Part shown: one piece after another, positions 24,045 through 41,603 of the stretch
How the letters are laid out: each line of letters starts with the position of its first letter
Position numbering within the stretch: position 1 is the first letter of the stretch
Assembly (NCBI RefSeq): GCF_932526225.1
Contig: NC_064037.1
Location: forward strand, 8,910,203 to 8,974,202
Source: Nematostella vectensis
Taxonomy: Eukaryota > Cnidaria > Anthozoa > Actiniaria > Edwardsiidae
Length of the DNA: 64,000 nucleotides
Reading direction: 5' to 3'
Position numbers and translations under genes: made by a program
Notes under the pieces: model-generated
Told to the model about the DNA's origin: nothing
Databases searched by the model: none
The model's input: only the letters and a program-made list of their open reading frames with translations

Positions 24045-25275
24045 TGGTGAGTTATGTTCTCCAAATCTTATCGAATATAAAAAATATCAAGTGCTTGAAA
24101 AAAGCAAACATCTAACGTGGTTCATTGATAATAAATTTTCAAAGTATATTGGTAACTTTATTTTTTCCACCGCCTTTTAGATGATGATATGGTGGTATCC
24201 CTGTGGTGGGTATAGCACAGATGAACTGGTGCGAGTTTTAGTCAAGTCATGTTTCAAAAGGGAACCATTGCATACAGAACTCTGAGGTGAAGTCTGTCAT
24301 CTTTTCCCTCGAACATCATCCTCTAAGCCAGTTTGTCCACCCCGGAAGAGGTATTCATTTAGTTACACTATTTCTCCCGAGAACCGATTATCGCTTTTAG
24401 GTTTTTGGTGATTTAGTGCAGTCAATTTGATCATTACATTGCGGTATTATTTTGTGCATGGCAACTAAACTGGGGAAGACATCTCTCTTTCTTCAAATCT
24501 CCAGCCCAAATCGATTTAATAGAAACACAACGTGCATGATTGTTTTATCTTCAAATGTATCAATCCTTACTACTTTTAAGTTATTGTTGGATTGTAATTG
24601 AGACGCTTTTCATTATTATAGCATTTATAACAGAGACCTCGTGATTTTCTGACATGCCGACAAAGACATAAACAGGTCGACTAAATTTCACTGGTTTATG
24701 TGATCAATTTTTTAATGCATCAATAACGTATAAATAGTATTCCAATCGAGCTTTAGATCAATCTTTTACTAGTCTATCTAAGAGACTGCATCTTCCTTCT
24801 TTTGCATGTAACACTGCAAGTTTAAAATAAACATTAATATACATTTTTTGAACTAATGCATTATACCCACTTTGTTGTCAACCTCGTCTTTTTACAGAAT
24901 CTTTTTATTTGTTTGGGGTATTTAAAATATCTATAATTTTAACAGTATAACTTTCTCTACCCTTTGATGATCCCCTTATTTTTATTTTATCATACAGTAC
25001 TTAGATGAATTTTTAAAGTGATTCAAGCAGATGCACACTTATACTGACACTATCTCATTTCCATACACATTCATAGCTTTCAAAACTGCATGCAGATCAA
25101 CAGACATTAGAGCTTCAGTAGTTGAAATACAATAAACCATTTCATTCAATCATTCTCTCTTTTAATCTCTTTTCACTTCCTCCCCCACCACTATCAAGGG
25201 TGGTAACATCATAAGCCTTTACTTTGTACTACAAGTTGCATTATAACTTATGAGAGCTACTGCATATTTTTGCAG
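24045..25275 (+). other. Upstream region of Elongin C, no feature recognised
   Basis: AT-rich DNA with no coding signal. The Elongin C coding exon begins just after a splice acceptor (TTTTTGCAG, exon from 25276), so a non-coding first exon and promoter should lie here, but I cannot place them. Confidence 0.4.
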
Positions 25276-25285
25276 CCATTTCAAC

Positions 25286-30605
<5,320 letters not shown>

Positions 30606-31400
30606 ACTTCTTACCTGGACAGCTGTAACAGTTCTTTAAACACGCCTGGACCTTCACTTATTATATCTGGACCATCCCTTATTATCTGGACATTGCCACT
30701 ATATCTGGACATAATCTGACACATGGGAAATCTTATTATACTTGGAAAACACCTGGTTCTTTTTAAGTTATAGGAGTTTCTTCCCATTATCAGTTTAATT
30801 TCACAATGTTGAAGTATTTAGCTGATTATGCAAGTGATGAAAGTATTTATTAGAAAGTCAAGCGTCAAATAGATTTTGAGAATATAGAATTGACAATTTT
30901 CTTTAAAATTACTGGTCAATACATGTTTCAATTGTAGCGTGTGTGCATTGTGCATGTTTATGCATAATTTGTTGAGTGTAGAGAATTGGGCATGAATCAT
31001 TGTTTTAGAATTATGCCATATTCTTTAATTTTTTTTAAGTTTTTGAGTATTCCACTTTGTTACATGTAAAACGTTAGTTTGTCTTTCAACAGTTCTTTAA
31101 CTAATTTTTTGTATATACAGAATACTAAACTAAACATGATCCATTTATAAGTCATAGGTGATACTATTGTAATAATGCAGCTTTTTATTTAGCTTTATAT
31201 AAGAAGTAATCATATTACAGTACGTGCCTACTGTCAAACGCCTTTTTCATTTGTTTTTCCGTTTATTATTTAGCGTGCAAAAAGGTGAGAATTTGAGTTA
31301 TAAAAACCAAGCCACATGTAACGGAATATTTTATACCATGCAAACAATAAGTATTACCTTTTTATATGTTATAAGTAGAACTTTTGTCAAAATTTTGGGC

Positions 31401-31406
31401 AATAAA
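31401..31406 (+). terminator. Likely Elongin C polyA signal
   Basis: First AATAAA after the Elongin C stop, about 800 bases downstream, followed by a GT-rich stretch. Confidence 0.5.
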
Positions 31407-31449
31407 GTAAGGTATTGTTTAAATTTTGCTGTCGTGTTTTGATGAAGCA

Positions 31450-33730
31450 GAGCAAGTTCAGTTTTAGAAAAATATCTCGAACCTCTCCTCCATCGTTAAT
31501 TTAAAGCCACTTTAAAGCCTGCTCCCATTCGGGGTTATTCGGGAATCTTATGGCGCGCGCGAACGTTCAATTACGTTAAACTATGCCTTGACTAGGAACG
31601 GGGTTGCCTTTTTTATTTTGTACACTTGCTCCCAGGAGCAAGGGTGAACAAGCATTTGTGTGTGTATTTTGCGTGTACCCGGGTTAGAACAGTGAGCCTG
31701 TGCTCGGTACTTCACTTTATCCTAGAATTCTTCATTGCTCTCGGGAGTTTCTTTATCTTATTATCAAAGAAAAGGGGAGCAAGAAATATGGAGTTGGCCG
31801 AACAACGGAGAACGGGGGTGAGCAAAAAAGGGTGCGCAAGAAATATTGAATTTGTATAACTAATAAAAACTAAAAATTATATAAATATATATAAAAGTAA
31901 AAATCTCGAGCAGATGGCCGAGAATCGCACATCGTCCAGATCAGGGAAATGAGAAAAAATAGACCGCATCCAGACATTCGCTGAATCACGCCGTATGGTA
32001 GCTAAAGCTTTAAGGCAAATCTGAAGATTTCGGCCCCAGCACCGTTTTCTTGTGAGCTGTACAACACAAAGGAACCGAGCATTTAATGAGGAGGCAATAA
32101 CCAGGATATCAGGCCTGTCTTAATCGGTTACTTCACGCACAACTAGCTCGTACATTGAAAAATATCAGGGTTTTTTTCACGCTTGTGTCTCTTTGGAATA
32201 GGTGTGTTGCTATTAAAGAAGAATTCAGTGACGTCCATGTACTCAAGAGTTGATGTCTTCAAGGGTGATCCATTTGTTTATTCTGGCTGGCTCTATATAG
32301 TCTGTATGGAATTGAATACTACTTAGAATACACATCAAGAACGAAAACAGATATAATTTACATGATATGTTGAGTAATATTTTCTTTATAATGAATTAGT
32401 TAACTTCGACTGTTGTATATAAACCTTTTGATGCTGTAGATCGCACCTATGTAGTACCAATCTATCTCCATGTTTCCTTTAAGGTAATACGTCTAAAATT
32501 ATAGTTAAACAGCCGTACAGATTCGTGGCCTAACCATGTTTTCAGACCCCTCAAACATACAGCTTGGAAGTGGCTCTTGCTGAATGTCTGTGAAAAGCTG
32601 GGAACGTGCGGGCCATTTCTAAAAAAAAAAGGAGTTGTTAACATAAAAATATGTCCACTTACGTTATCTCCATGCTCAAAGACCCAGTTGTCTTTGTGGG
32701 CGTTCCAGCGATCCCACCTAGCGTCTAGGTGTATGACTTATCGCGTAAGAAAGAAAGCGCAAGATCCTCGAGCACATGTTTTCTTACTGACTGACAGTGT
32801 TTTCTATCATCCAGTGTCCCTCCAGTCACGAAGTCATTACTCGTTTCAGTGTGAACTAGTGTATGACCTAACTCCACACAAAAGATAGCAGCTGCCCTCC
32901 CCAACCTCCATACCCCCCTCCACTACTGGCCACGCCCATCGCTAGCTAACCACTCTCATCAGTATAAAAAAAAAGGACATACGTAAGGATTTTGTTAGTG
33001 ATATAGAATCTGTCTTTCAGTGTTTATTGTGGCTTGTTTTGATTATATCTGAAGAAAATCCATAATGTTCCAATAATAACCCACTAATACTTGATGAATG
33101 GTTTGCCATCGATTTATCAGCTGTACCGATCGCGGCAACAATCCTCAAGGTACTTCAAGAGGAATGCAAGTCTTCATCTCACAGTACATAGAGATGCTCC
33201 TGATGATAAGAGTGTTGTTTTTACCATTCATTGAATAACTGTTGTGTTCTTTTAGTGTTTTAACCCTGACATGAAGAAAGAAGCGTGTGTTACTTGAGGG
33301 GTTGATGACTGGTGTTTAAACAAATCTTTGAGTGGTTTATAAAAAGCAAAACTTTCTAATTCGAATGAGCTGCTACCATTGAAAACGACCCACAAATGAT
33401 GCTTTTTTACCTTGTGAACAAAACGTAATCAGAAGAACAATTCTTATACCCAACCGCAAAGAAATTTGTTGAGAGGTGGGCCTCCAACGCCTGGCGTAAG
33501 CATAAAGAGTGGAGTAGATTAGAATTTCTTGATTAGTTTTAACAGAGACGGCCGTGTAGAAAAAAACTGTGCGTTTTGGTAGATTTTGATTTGTTTAAAA
33601 GTGTGAAAAGGGCTGTGATAAAAAAAGGATGTTTTTTTCTTGTCAGAATTATAAAAAAAAGAAAATACATGAACTCTAACCCACGCCTTAAAGCTCAGGT
33701 CTAGAAAGGTGGCACCCGTCGTCATATAAC
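31450..33730. other. Intergenic or intronic region, no gene recognised
   Basis: No clear coding exon. Two minus-strand segments have splice-like borders: 32655-32718 (after a CACCTAG acceptor, before GTAAGT, reading RWDRWNAHKDNWVFEHGDN) and a stretch near 33488-33416 (after CGCCAG, before AG|GTAAAA). Either could belong to the downstream part of the bHLH gene, but the frames do not join convincingly. Confidence 0.25.
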
Positions 33731-33734
33731 GCAC

Positions 33735-34064
33735 CTTTATAAACGGCTGGATCATATCGTGCTTGAGTATTGCATCGTTACATGGAATTTCAGCATCCTG
33801 TCTTGATAACACACAAGTAAGATGCGATATGTAGTCTATAGCAAGCAACAGAATGTTCAACCGAGGAAGCTTGGTATCCGGTGGAACGTTGGGTAAAGTT
33901 TTTTGCAGCTCCATGTACGCTTTCTTCAGGTTCTGCGCTCTGATGCGCTCACGTATGGCGTTCGCAGACGGTTGATCGTAGCTCGCTCGCTTGCGAGGTT
34001 TTAGGAATATCTCCTCAGGCTGGTGGCGAAGTGGGATCGTATGGCCTCCCATGTTGGAATTCAT
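33735..34064 (-). CDS. bHLH transcription factor, first coding exon (3' end not resolved)
   Basis: From the ATG at 34064 the frame reads MNSNMGGHTIPLRHQP, a basic stretch KPRKRASYD, and a bHLH domain: basic region and helix 1 NAIRERIRAQNLKKAYMELQ, loop TLPNVPPDTK, helix 2 LPRLNILLLAIDYISHL (about residues 33-83). The loop and helix 2 are closest in pattern to the musculin/TCF21/TCF23-24 group (LP-VPPDTKLSKLDTL-LA--YI-HL), which bind E-boxes as dimers with E proteins. The basic region lacks part of the usual NARER-R signature (NAIRERIR), so DNA contacts may differ. A strong donor AAG|GTGCGT ends the exon at 33735; sequence beyond it loses coding character, so a second exon is expected. A TATA box lies 51 bp upstream of the ATG. 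Confidence 0.8.
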
Positions 34065-34114
34065 TGTGAAGACGAGGGTAGGGTAGCTACTGTGATTCAC
34101 TCCGCGTCCGCGCA

Positions 34115-34121
34115 CTATATA
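34115..34121 (-). promoter_or_regulatory. TATA box of the bHLH gene
   Basis: TATATAG on the minus strand, 51 bp before the ATG at 34064. It would place transcription start near 34085-34090 with a leader of about 20-25 bases, which favours 34064 over any start further upstream. Confidence 0.6.
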
Positions 34122-34129
34122 CTGATTCG

Positions 34130-36120
34130 CAATATCTACGAGAGTTTCGGCAATACCAATGACATCGGGATACTCTCCAAAGCGTGCAAATAAATGATAA
34201 GGACGTTAATTAATGCGAGATAGAGGAAAACTCAAGAGGGTAGATGGGGAGATAAAAAGACTGCTCGGTGTACTGATGAAACCTTGGACAAATACCAAAC
34301 AACAATAGAGTCGATCGCTTTTCTTGCCGAGTTTCTCTCCTAGGCAGGAATAAAATGTAGAATTGTCATTGCAAAACGGTGGCGCGTATTAAGAACAAGG
34401 ACAGGGTGTGCGGCCTAATCCGTATTGCAGTTGTTAATATCATTCAGATGAGAGATTCGCTTTAAATTCTCTCGTCATGCGTAAGCCTGTTTTCAATGAG
34501 CATGCTGTGTGGTTTTAACTCTAGGATATTAGTACTGACCCTCTTAATATAGCTTGGCTGACGAGTAGTATGCATGTAATTTAGGTTAATTGATCTCGGT
34601 TGTTATCAGGGGTGGCCCATAATGTACTCATAGGGGTTCCAGATGCGGAGCATAATACACTCTTCTTTTCTATACGAAAGTCCAGCCGGAAATTTCAAAG
34701 AGCATCCACGGTTCTTGGTAGTCTGATGCGTTCTACAATGCAGATTGTGTCCATAATCACAACCTCAAATATCATTACAATTGACAATTTGTGTACTTCT
34801 CTTCCTAAATAATACAAAATAATATAAAATTGTAAGAACATCCAACCATTTTCAGCTTAAATGCTTCAAAAATAAGAACGACCAGCCTCCATTAAAAATC
34901 AGACGTTGTATAAAAATAAGAGTGTTCCACTACATACATTGATCTCTTTTCTATAGCAAGGATTCCTTTCCCGTAAAAACAGTTTGCATGCCTGACTTCA
35001 GAATGCCCCTTCCTAAGTTTTAGAGAAGTTTCATCTATATCCTATTTTTTTGTTGTTCATTTTCTCACTTCTCCCCTGACCAAATTATAAACATGATTTC
35101 TAAAACTGTTGACCCCGATTTAACCTGGGTTTAACAAGTCAATAGTTTTAGAGCAATAATTAGCGGAGCACTCGCACTAAAGTTTGGGCCACCTAAATGT
35201 GATGTATAATCACGCGAAGTGCATATTAGATTCAATAATTAGATTAAGATGGCGCACACATCGAGCAGGTATCAAAAAATCCGTTTGAATCAATGAGCTC
35301 TTATAGCTATTCTTCATTTTACAGAAACGTAGTTTAATTTGTCATTTGATGCTTACCTCGTTAGATTTCGGTGTAGGTATTTTGTGCTCTTCTATATGAT
35401 TCTCACACATGGAAGCAATTTTCCGCTTGGGAACTTTTGCGAACAAAAAAAAAAGTGGTATAAGAAGAGGTGCTTCAGAAGGATATCAGCTAAGGATTGA
35501 TATCCCTGAGAATAAAATAAATTTTAAATAAACAAGAAACGGCGTCGCCTGTATGTCGACCGCGCTACGCGATAACCTTCCTTGAATCAACCGCCCGCTA
35601 TCAAATCATCTATCAAATATGGTAGTATAGCCAGCGCTAGACGAACCGTATGCGAGCTCCACGGGGAATACCACGGCACTGCTAAATCGATAATTACCCT
35701 CTATTCAACAGCGCTTAGCACCTTTAATACTCCGTTTAAATGCGCTTCAACACTTTTAAGCTAGTTGTTTTGTATCTGTGGTTTATGTTCTCCTAACAAG
35801 AGCTAGGGTCGAGTGTATGACATATGGTTCAGGGAGATAAGTTTGATTCACGTCCCGACAAGAGGGTTCTTCTAGAATCTTGTTTAGATCCTAAGCTAAC
35901 AGGCAGATACTGAGCAATAAGAGATAGCGATACGGCGATGTCGTGAAGAATGTTGCTTTCTTTGCGTCTATGATACTGATAACGATGTCCTAGAAGGGGA
36001 GGGGGGGGGGGGGGGGGGGAAGCTGGTGCGTTTCTCAGATCGCCCACTGGGATCAGAGTCCTGTATGAGTCCAAGCGTCACCCATGCTCTACCAAGCGAG
36101 ACGCTAAACGTCGTCATCGT
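34130..36120. other. Intergenic, no gene recognised
   Basis: AT-rich DNA with no credible coding frame. A G-rich run lies at 36000-36019. Regulatory sequence for the bHLH gene is possible but not identifiable. Confidence 0.4.
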
Positions 36121-36129
36121 TTGTCTTTA

Positions 36130-36420
36130 AACGGCCTCTCACCGCTGTGGCCAAGGTTCGAATCCTGGCTCAAACAAGGGTTTTTTTTTCGGGTTCCTGC
36201 CTTGATTCGAATGTGTCACAAGTGAGTTGAAGTTATTCTCCCGTGTTTCCAGTCTTCTCGGATAAGGACACTAAACCGGAGGTCCCGTCTCTTCAAGCTG
36301 CACTACACTAACCTGAACCGAAGGGACGTAAAAGAACCACTGGGGACGAGATAAACCCTCTGGCAGTGACCACCCCCAGTGACAGTGCTTACTAACCGAG
36401 GGCCATATGTTAGAAAACTG
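36130..36420 (+). mobile_element. tRNA-derived SINE
   Basis: A B-box-like GGTTCGAATCCTGGCT lies at 36155-36170, followed by a tail with GATAAGGACACTAAACCGGA and GGTCCCGTCTCTTCA, then GGGACGTAAAAGAACC. This order (tRNA-like head, then a conserved tail with GATAAGGAC-TTAAACCGGAGGTCCCGT) is typical of SINEs in marine invertebrates. The A box is not clear, so the head is worn. Confidence 0.65.
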
Positions 36421-36559
36421 TATATTCGGTTAAATATGTCACCCTCGATAAACAAAGATTAAACAGAAACTGAAACTGAAACAGGAACCACATATCAAAG
36501 ATGGGTGACTTAAAACGGTGTGGTTTGGAGACTTTTCTTTGACAACCGAAATAGAGAAT

Positions 36560-36730
36560 GTCCTTAAATAAACGCCGCAGATTTTCCCGCCAAAACTTGG
36601 AATTATTCACTCGATTCAATCTCCTTTCGGCCAGGACAATTTTCAAAGATCTGTAGACAATTCAAATGTCAATCAAATTCAATTCCTTTTTCAGAATTTG
36701 AAAGTTTATCTATGCTTTGTTTTGGCTAGA
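36560..36730 (+). repeat. Dispersed repeat shared with 55620-55795
   Basis: Both copies, in the same orientation, carry GATTTTCCCGCCAAAAC, TTCACTCGATTCAATCTCCT, ATCAAATTCAATTCC and TTTTGGCTAGATT in order over about 165 bp. The class is unknown. This copy ends about 180 bp before the start codon of the secreted protein gene, so it may contribute to its promoter. Confidence 0.75.
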
Positions 36731-36912
36731 TTGATATAAGTGAAAGGTTGTAAGAACTTTAAGCTCGTTCACTTGGCCGCGGGGAACTGGAAACTATGAC
36801 TAGAGTCCAGTCACTAGTCACTTAGCGGTCCGGCTTAAAGTTTGCATATTGTTGTCATTCCTTCGTTGTCATCGAAATAATACACATTCGCTCTCTAACC
36901 ATTATCTTGAAA

Positions 36913-39900
36913 ATGGGCTGGTTCTCATCGGGGAAATGGTTCGTTTATGTGGCTTTATTGTGGCATATTGTTCAAGTTCTTCGTGTGTCGGTGAGTTTTT
37001 GGTTTAAAAGTACTGTCTCCTTCTTCAGACTAATGGCAAATAACCCGGCGATAGCAGGAAGGTAGTAAAGTTTATAAAACTATATACTTACGTACCCATA
37101 TGATTAACAGCTGTACTTTTATAAGTTTGTCATTTAACTTAATAAGTTGCAGCAAATACCGATGGATTATATAAGCAGCAATTTACAGTCGATCGTCCCA
37201 TCCATGCGGCCAAGACGGGAACGTTATTGTAGTGATAAGGTTTTGTTTGTATGGTGTAGTTGGTATTCTTTATTGATCATAGTAAATGTTATGCACTTAC
37301 CATAAATTCTTGTTTTATTGCCAAGCTTTTAACCTGTTTGAATTAGTACCCCTTAAAGTACATTGATTATGAAATAAGGGACCCCATTTGATCAGCACTC
37401 CCTCCCCTCCCCCAGAATGTATGAATGATACAATGACCCTTCCCCTCCCCTCCCCCACTCCACTCCTCTCTTCCCCTTTGCCATAATGTATGAACGATAC
37501 AATGACTTTATGGCTGCCATTCAATTTGTTCCTGATCTTTAACTAATATGTTCAATGTTGTTTGTTATTGTTCTTGTTTCTACAATAGTTTCTAATAAAC
37601 CTTTTTTTCCCAGAGCAAAATTGTGGATATGGGGTGAAGCATGAAGCGTCATCCTCATGCAACTCTCAAAGCTAGATCATTCCTCCTCAAGATCCATAGA
37701 AATAATATTAAACACACAAGGCACCCCACAAGGCACCAATGTTGATAGTATTTCATTTTTTTTTTCATTTGTCTCCCATTTAGGCATTTGAGTCATATTT
37801 GTTTTATGATTTCAAAGAGGATGGATCCCATCGAAACCGCCGTGATGTTTTTGCAAGCTATAGTGAGTCCTATTTGGGGATGATTGTACACTTGAAGCTC
37901 TGGTAAGCGACCACCTTGGGAACTGAGAATTGTGGTCGTTAACGAAGCTGGTCTCTTACGAGAGCTTGCTCTCATAAGCGACCACTGGGCACCAAAAACT
38001 TGAACAATAGGTGTTGGTCGCTTACGGGAGCTTAATTAAAATGGAATCTAAAAGTTATCGTGATAATAACAACGCTTTAATATTTTGGTTTATTGCTTGA
38101 TTTTAAAACTAGGTATTTGACTTGTCATAAGAGTGAGTTGTTTGATTTAGTAGCAATTAATTCTACTCAAAGAGCTCGTTTTGCTCGTTTATATCGACGA
38201 CTTAAGCTTCTCGTCTACTTAAGCTTGTCGTCTACGACATTGCATGGCGTCTTTTGTTAGCCGATTTATAAAGCGTCCAACAAACAAGTGGATGGCTATT
38301 GTAACTGGAAAAAGGATAAATCGTGGAGCTGGCAATGAACTAGAGATTCCTTGCATTTACACATTTTCTGGAGACAAAGAAATGTCAATCCCATAGTTGA
38401 AATTGAAGTTAGAAAATTGAAATTATGAAATTATTTAATGGTTGCCTACTGGAAAGGCAGCTTTTGTGAAACATTACAACATTACGGATTTATATGTGAT
38501 TTCAGCATGCATTGGATATGATGTTTATCAGGCATTGACTGATGTTGTAAAGCCAAAAATCATTGTGGTCGCTTACGAGAGCTAAAAATTAAAAGAGAAT
38601 CTCAATTGGTGTTTTGAAATTGTGTTGTTAACGGAGCTGGTCGCACTTTTAAGTTGGTCGCTTACGAGAGCTTAGAATTACAGAGTTTGTGTGACATGTC
38701 AATCAGTGATTTGTGATCATGGTCGTTATCGGGGCTGGTCGCTTACGAGAGCGGTTGCTCAGAGCCCTTCGACTGTATTTTCAATAATACATGCATTTCA
38801 TTTTGTGTTTGGAAAGTTACACTTCCAGCTTCACATGTCATTAATTCAGATTTTTAATTCAGAGTTTATTCAATTAGTTTATCATCCCTCTGGTATGGGA
38901 AAAACACATTCAGCTGACTTTGATGTTTAAATAGGGGTGTGTGTAACTATGAGTACCAATTTCTCCTCAACAAATCCTTTACACCTTTTAAATTTAGTGA
39001 TCATTAAACTTGAATGTAAAAGTCAATTGAAACTGCTTTTACACTACAATTTCTATTGTAACAGCTAAGGCACAAGGCAGCATAAAGATTATTTTTTCTA
39101 GTAACCATGAAGTAAACTGTATGTGGATCTTGTAGCAATCACATCTGGCTGATAATTGCCTATCTTCACATTTTTCTATTGTATTTTAGCTCCTCCACAG
39201 CCCACTGCTGAATTCCCTGTCATATTGTTCTCTGATCTGAACTACAACAATGACACAGTGAATGGCTATTATCATCGTCTTGGTCATGGAGAGTTTCGTG
39301 TGTTTGGAAGAACTGTTGATAACCGTGTCAGACAGTTTGTATTTAGGTCAATGCTGTTTCTCCCATACACAAATGTTACATTCAGAGGTAATTATCACTT
39401 TTGTTTACTTTCTTGCTATCCAGCGGTTCTGCCAAAATCTTGGCAAACTGGAGGTGGATAATTTAATTTTGTTTAGCCATTTCCCCTCATTTTCTTTATT
39501 TCTTTTGTTTTTATCCTAGGAGACAGGGTAATTTACCCCCTTGGTTTTTGGGTATGTGACTTGATATCACACTTTATTTTACATTATATATATATATATA
39601 TATATATATATTTTCAGCTTATTTTTGTGGAAAGACCTACAAGAGAAGCATGCAGAATGTCCAAAACATCTCGAATATTCACATATGGCTGTTTGATAAC
39701 CCCATTATTGGTGGATCTCAAGGAATCTACTACACTTCCTGGGAACATTGGCAAATGGAGTTTTCTCTCCAAGCTGATGCCTGTCAATCAAACTGCCAGC
39801 CCTTGCCATGTAGTGGGGTGTGCTATTTTGGAACCTGTGGGATTGATGGAACCTGTCAATGTGCGAATGGTTATTCTGGAAGTCAATGTGAAACAAGTAT

Positions 39901-40767
39901 GTTTTTGATAAGTTGTGGTCATGATTTTGGATAATTCAACAAAGTAATGTCCTAAGACGCTTACAATGAATATTGTTTATAGCACTCAGTTAAAACACAG
40001 TTGAGTAGTAGATGGACAAGCAAAGTTTTTTTTTTTCTGAGGCCATTTTTCTGTGGAAAGAATGATTTCATCAGATTCAAAATCATGTTTCGCATAATTG
40101 AACTTGTGGATGTGTATTTGATATACCGTAGTTGTTAAAAAAAAATTAAAAAGTCTTCTATTGCTTTGAAGTGGCCTGATAAAACATGACAGCTTATATT
40201 TCTTTAGAAAGATGTATACAATACCTTTAGCTGAAATGCATTTAATACTACTATCGCATGTAGCATTATCTGTTAATCTTTTACCTTATTACAAGGATAT
40301 ATCTTTTTTATTTAGGACCTGCCGTTGGTACTCCATACCCCACAGAGCAGTACCCCCTTTTGCTGTTCCCACAGAAAAACTTCCAAGGTACACCCCTTAA
40401 GGTTGAGCCAAATAAGTATGCTGTATTTGCAGAAAACAAACAGAAAAAGAAAAACATAAACTACAACTCTTTAAGAGTGCTATTCTCCCGCAAGCTGACA
40501 TTCTCTCAGCTTGACAACTCCCTTACACAAGAAATTGCCACTGGTTCAGATATTGAGGACATCCCTGGTTTTATGGAGAATAACCCTCATTTAGTAGCAG
40601 ATGACATCTGGTTCAACTATGCCAGTGACATCGAGTTACAGTTTGGGGTCAAAGTTGAGGAACTACCTTCTTGCACCAACTGCAGCGCTACTGGTGGCTG
40701 CTGTTTTACTGGGACATGTCAGTGCTTGCCAAACTTCACTGGAGTCAACTGTGAGACCCCTGTTTAA
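36913..40767 (+). CDS. Secreted two-module protein with EGF-like clusters and beta-gamma-crystallin-like motifs
   Basis: Exons: 36913-36990, 37784-37862, 39190-39387, 39618-39896, 40316-40767; 1086 nt, 361 residues, all phases consistent. Exon 1 is a hydrophobic signal peptide (VYVALLWHIVQVL). Residues 43-46 are R-N-R-R before Asp47, matching the furin consensus R-X-K/R-R, so a short propeptide may be cut off. Two modules follow, each starting with a strand-like motif and ending in an EGF-like cluster: PVILFSDLNYNND (from about 62) to cysteines 174-210 (CQCANGYSGSQCE), and PLLLFPQKNFQGTPLKV (from about 220) to cysteines 331-357 (CQCLPNFTGVNCE). The first motifs resemble the (I/V)-LF/Y----NF-G strand pattern of beta-gamma-crystallins, only as an inference. 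There is no membrane anchor. I do not recognise an orthologue; function unknown. Confidence 0.82.
37890..38775. repeat. Element with repeated GGTCGCTTACGAGAGC motifs in intron 2
   Basis: The motif GGTCGCTTACGAGAGC or near variants occurs at about 38573, 38655 and 38738, a variant at 37952, GGTCGCTTACGGGAGC near 38017, and in reverse as CTGGTAAGCGACCAC at 37900 and CTCATAAGCGACCAC at 37970. Copies cluster at both ends with opposite orientation, as in a non-autonomous DNA element with complex terminal repeats. No protein inside. Confidence 0.6.
39584..39611 (+). repeat. TA dinucleotide microsatellite
   Basis: About 13 TA units directly before the acceptor of exon 4 of the secreted protein gene (exon from 39618). 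Length changes could affect splicing. Confidence 0.9.
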
Positions 40768-40838
40768 AGTGGATGGTGCCTAGCTCTTGCACTAGGATTA
40801 CTGATGAGACATCTTATTATAAGCCAAAGTGGGCTCAC

Positions 40839-40855
40839 CCCCCCCCCCCCCCCCC
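40839..40855 (+). repeat. Poly-C run
   Basis: A run of about 17 C some 70 bases after the stop of the secreted protein gene, inside its likely 3' UTR. A candidate AATAAA follows at 41370. Confidence 0.85.
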
Positions 40856-41603
40856 GAGTTCGTAACTGGGTTGACCACCTTACACTATTTTCCAGGGCTT
40901 TATAGTTTTCGAAAGTATACGTCACTTAAGTCGGTTTAGATGAAATTGCAACTGTGAAAGTAAGGTAGAGGAAGCATATCCTTGTAGATCTGCAAATTGA
41001 GGGAAAGCATAGAAAGATAGATTCATGGAAAACGTTAATTATGTCATGCACGGAAAGTCGCATACACGCAAAGTGTACATGATCAAATATAATCAGAACA
41101 CGCGCCTTTCCTCCGGTCCGAAGTTATACAACTGTTACTCTACCATCATTTTACCTATCATTTTCTTTTTATTCTATGTATTATTTATATTTGTATATTA
41201 TCTGTCAGATATTATGTCCCATAACATTGTCATCTTCATCAGGGAATACTGTACGTTTAGTGTAAATCGTTTACTAAATTCACTATTTTAAAATATTACT
41301 ACGGCCCTTATACTAACCTTACAAGTATCACTGTGCTTATTACAGATTAAAAAAGCTCACAAACCACAAAATAAACTTTATATACTGAATAGCCCTTATC
41401 CAGAAACCCATGGATCTTAATTAAAGGATATGTCAGCCGCCAATTTGACATCTTAGAAAAATACCAAGCACGACTGAAAGTATCCATTCTTCGGCTGATT
41501 TAAGGAAGCTATTGCGATGCCTTCTTTTTAGTTTAGATGACTATTCAATGAGTCCAGACATGGATCCTCCTGAATAGTCTGAAAAGACTAAATAGGGGTA
41601 TCT

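Noticed and set aside
33519-33734. Continuation of the bHLH frame past 33735
   Set aside because: Sequence after AAG|GTGCGT becomes Phe/Lys-rich and low complexity; the donor is strong, so it is read as intron.
36150-36180. A functional tRNA gene at the B-box
   Set aside because: No A box or cloverleaf can be drawn, and the conserved tail downstream identifies a SINE.
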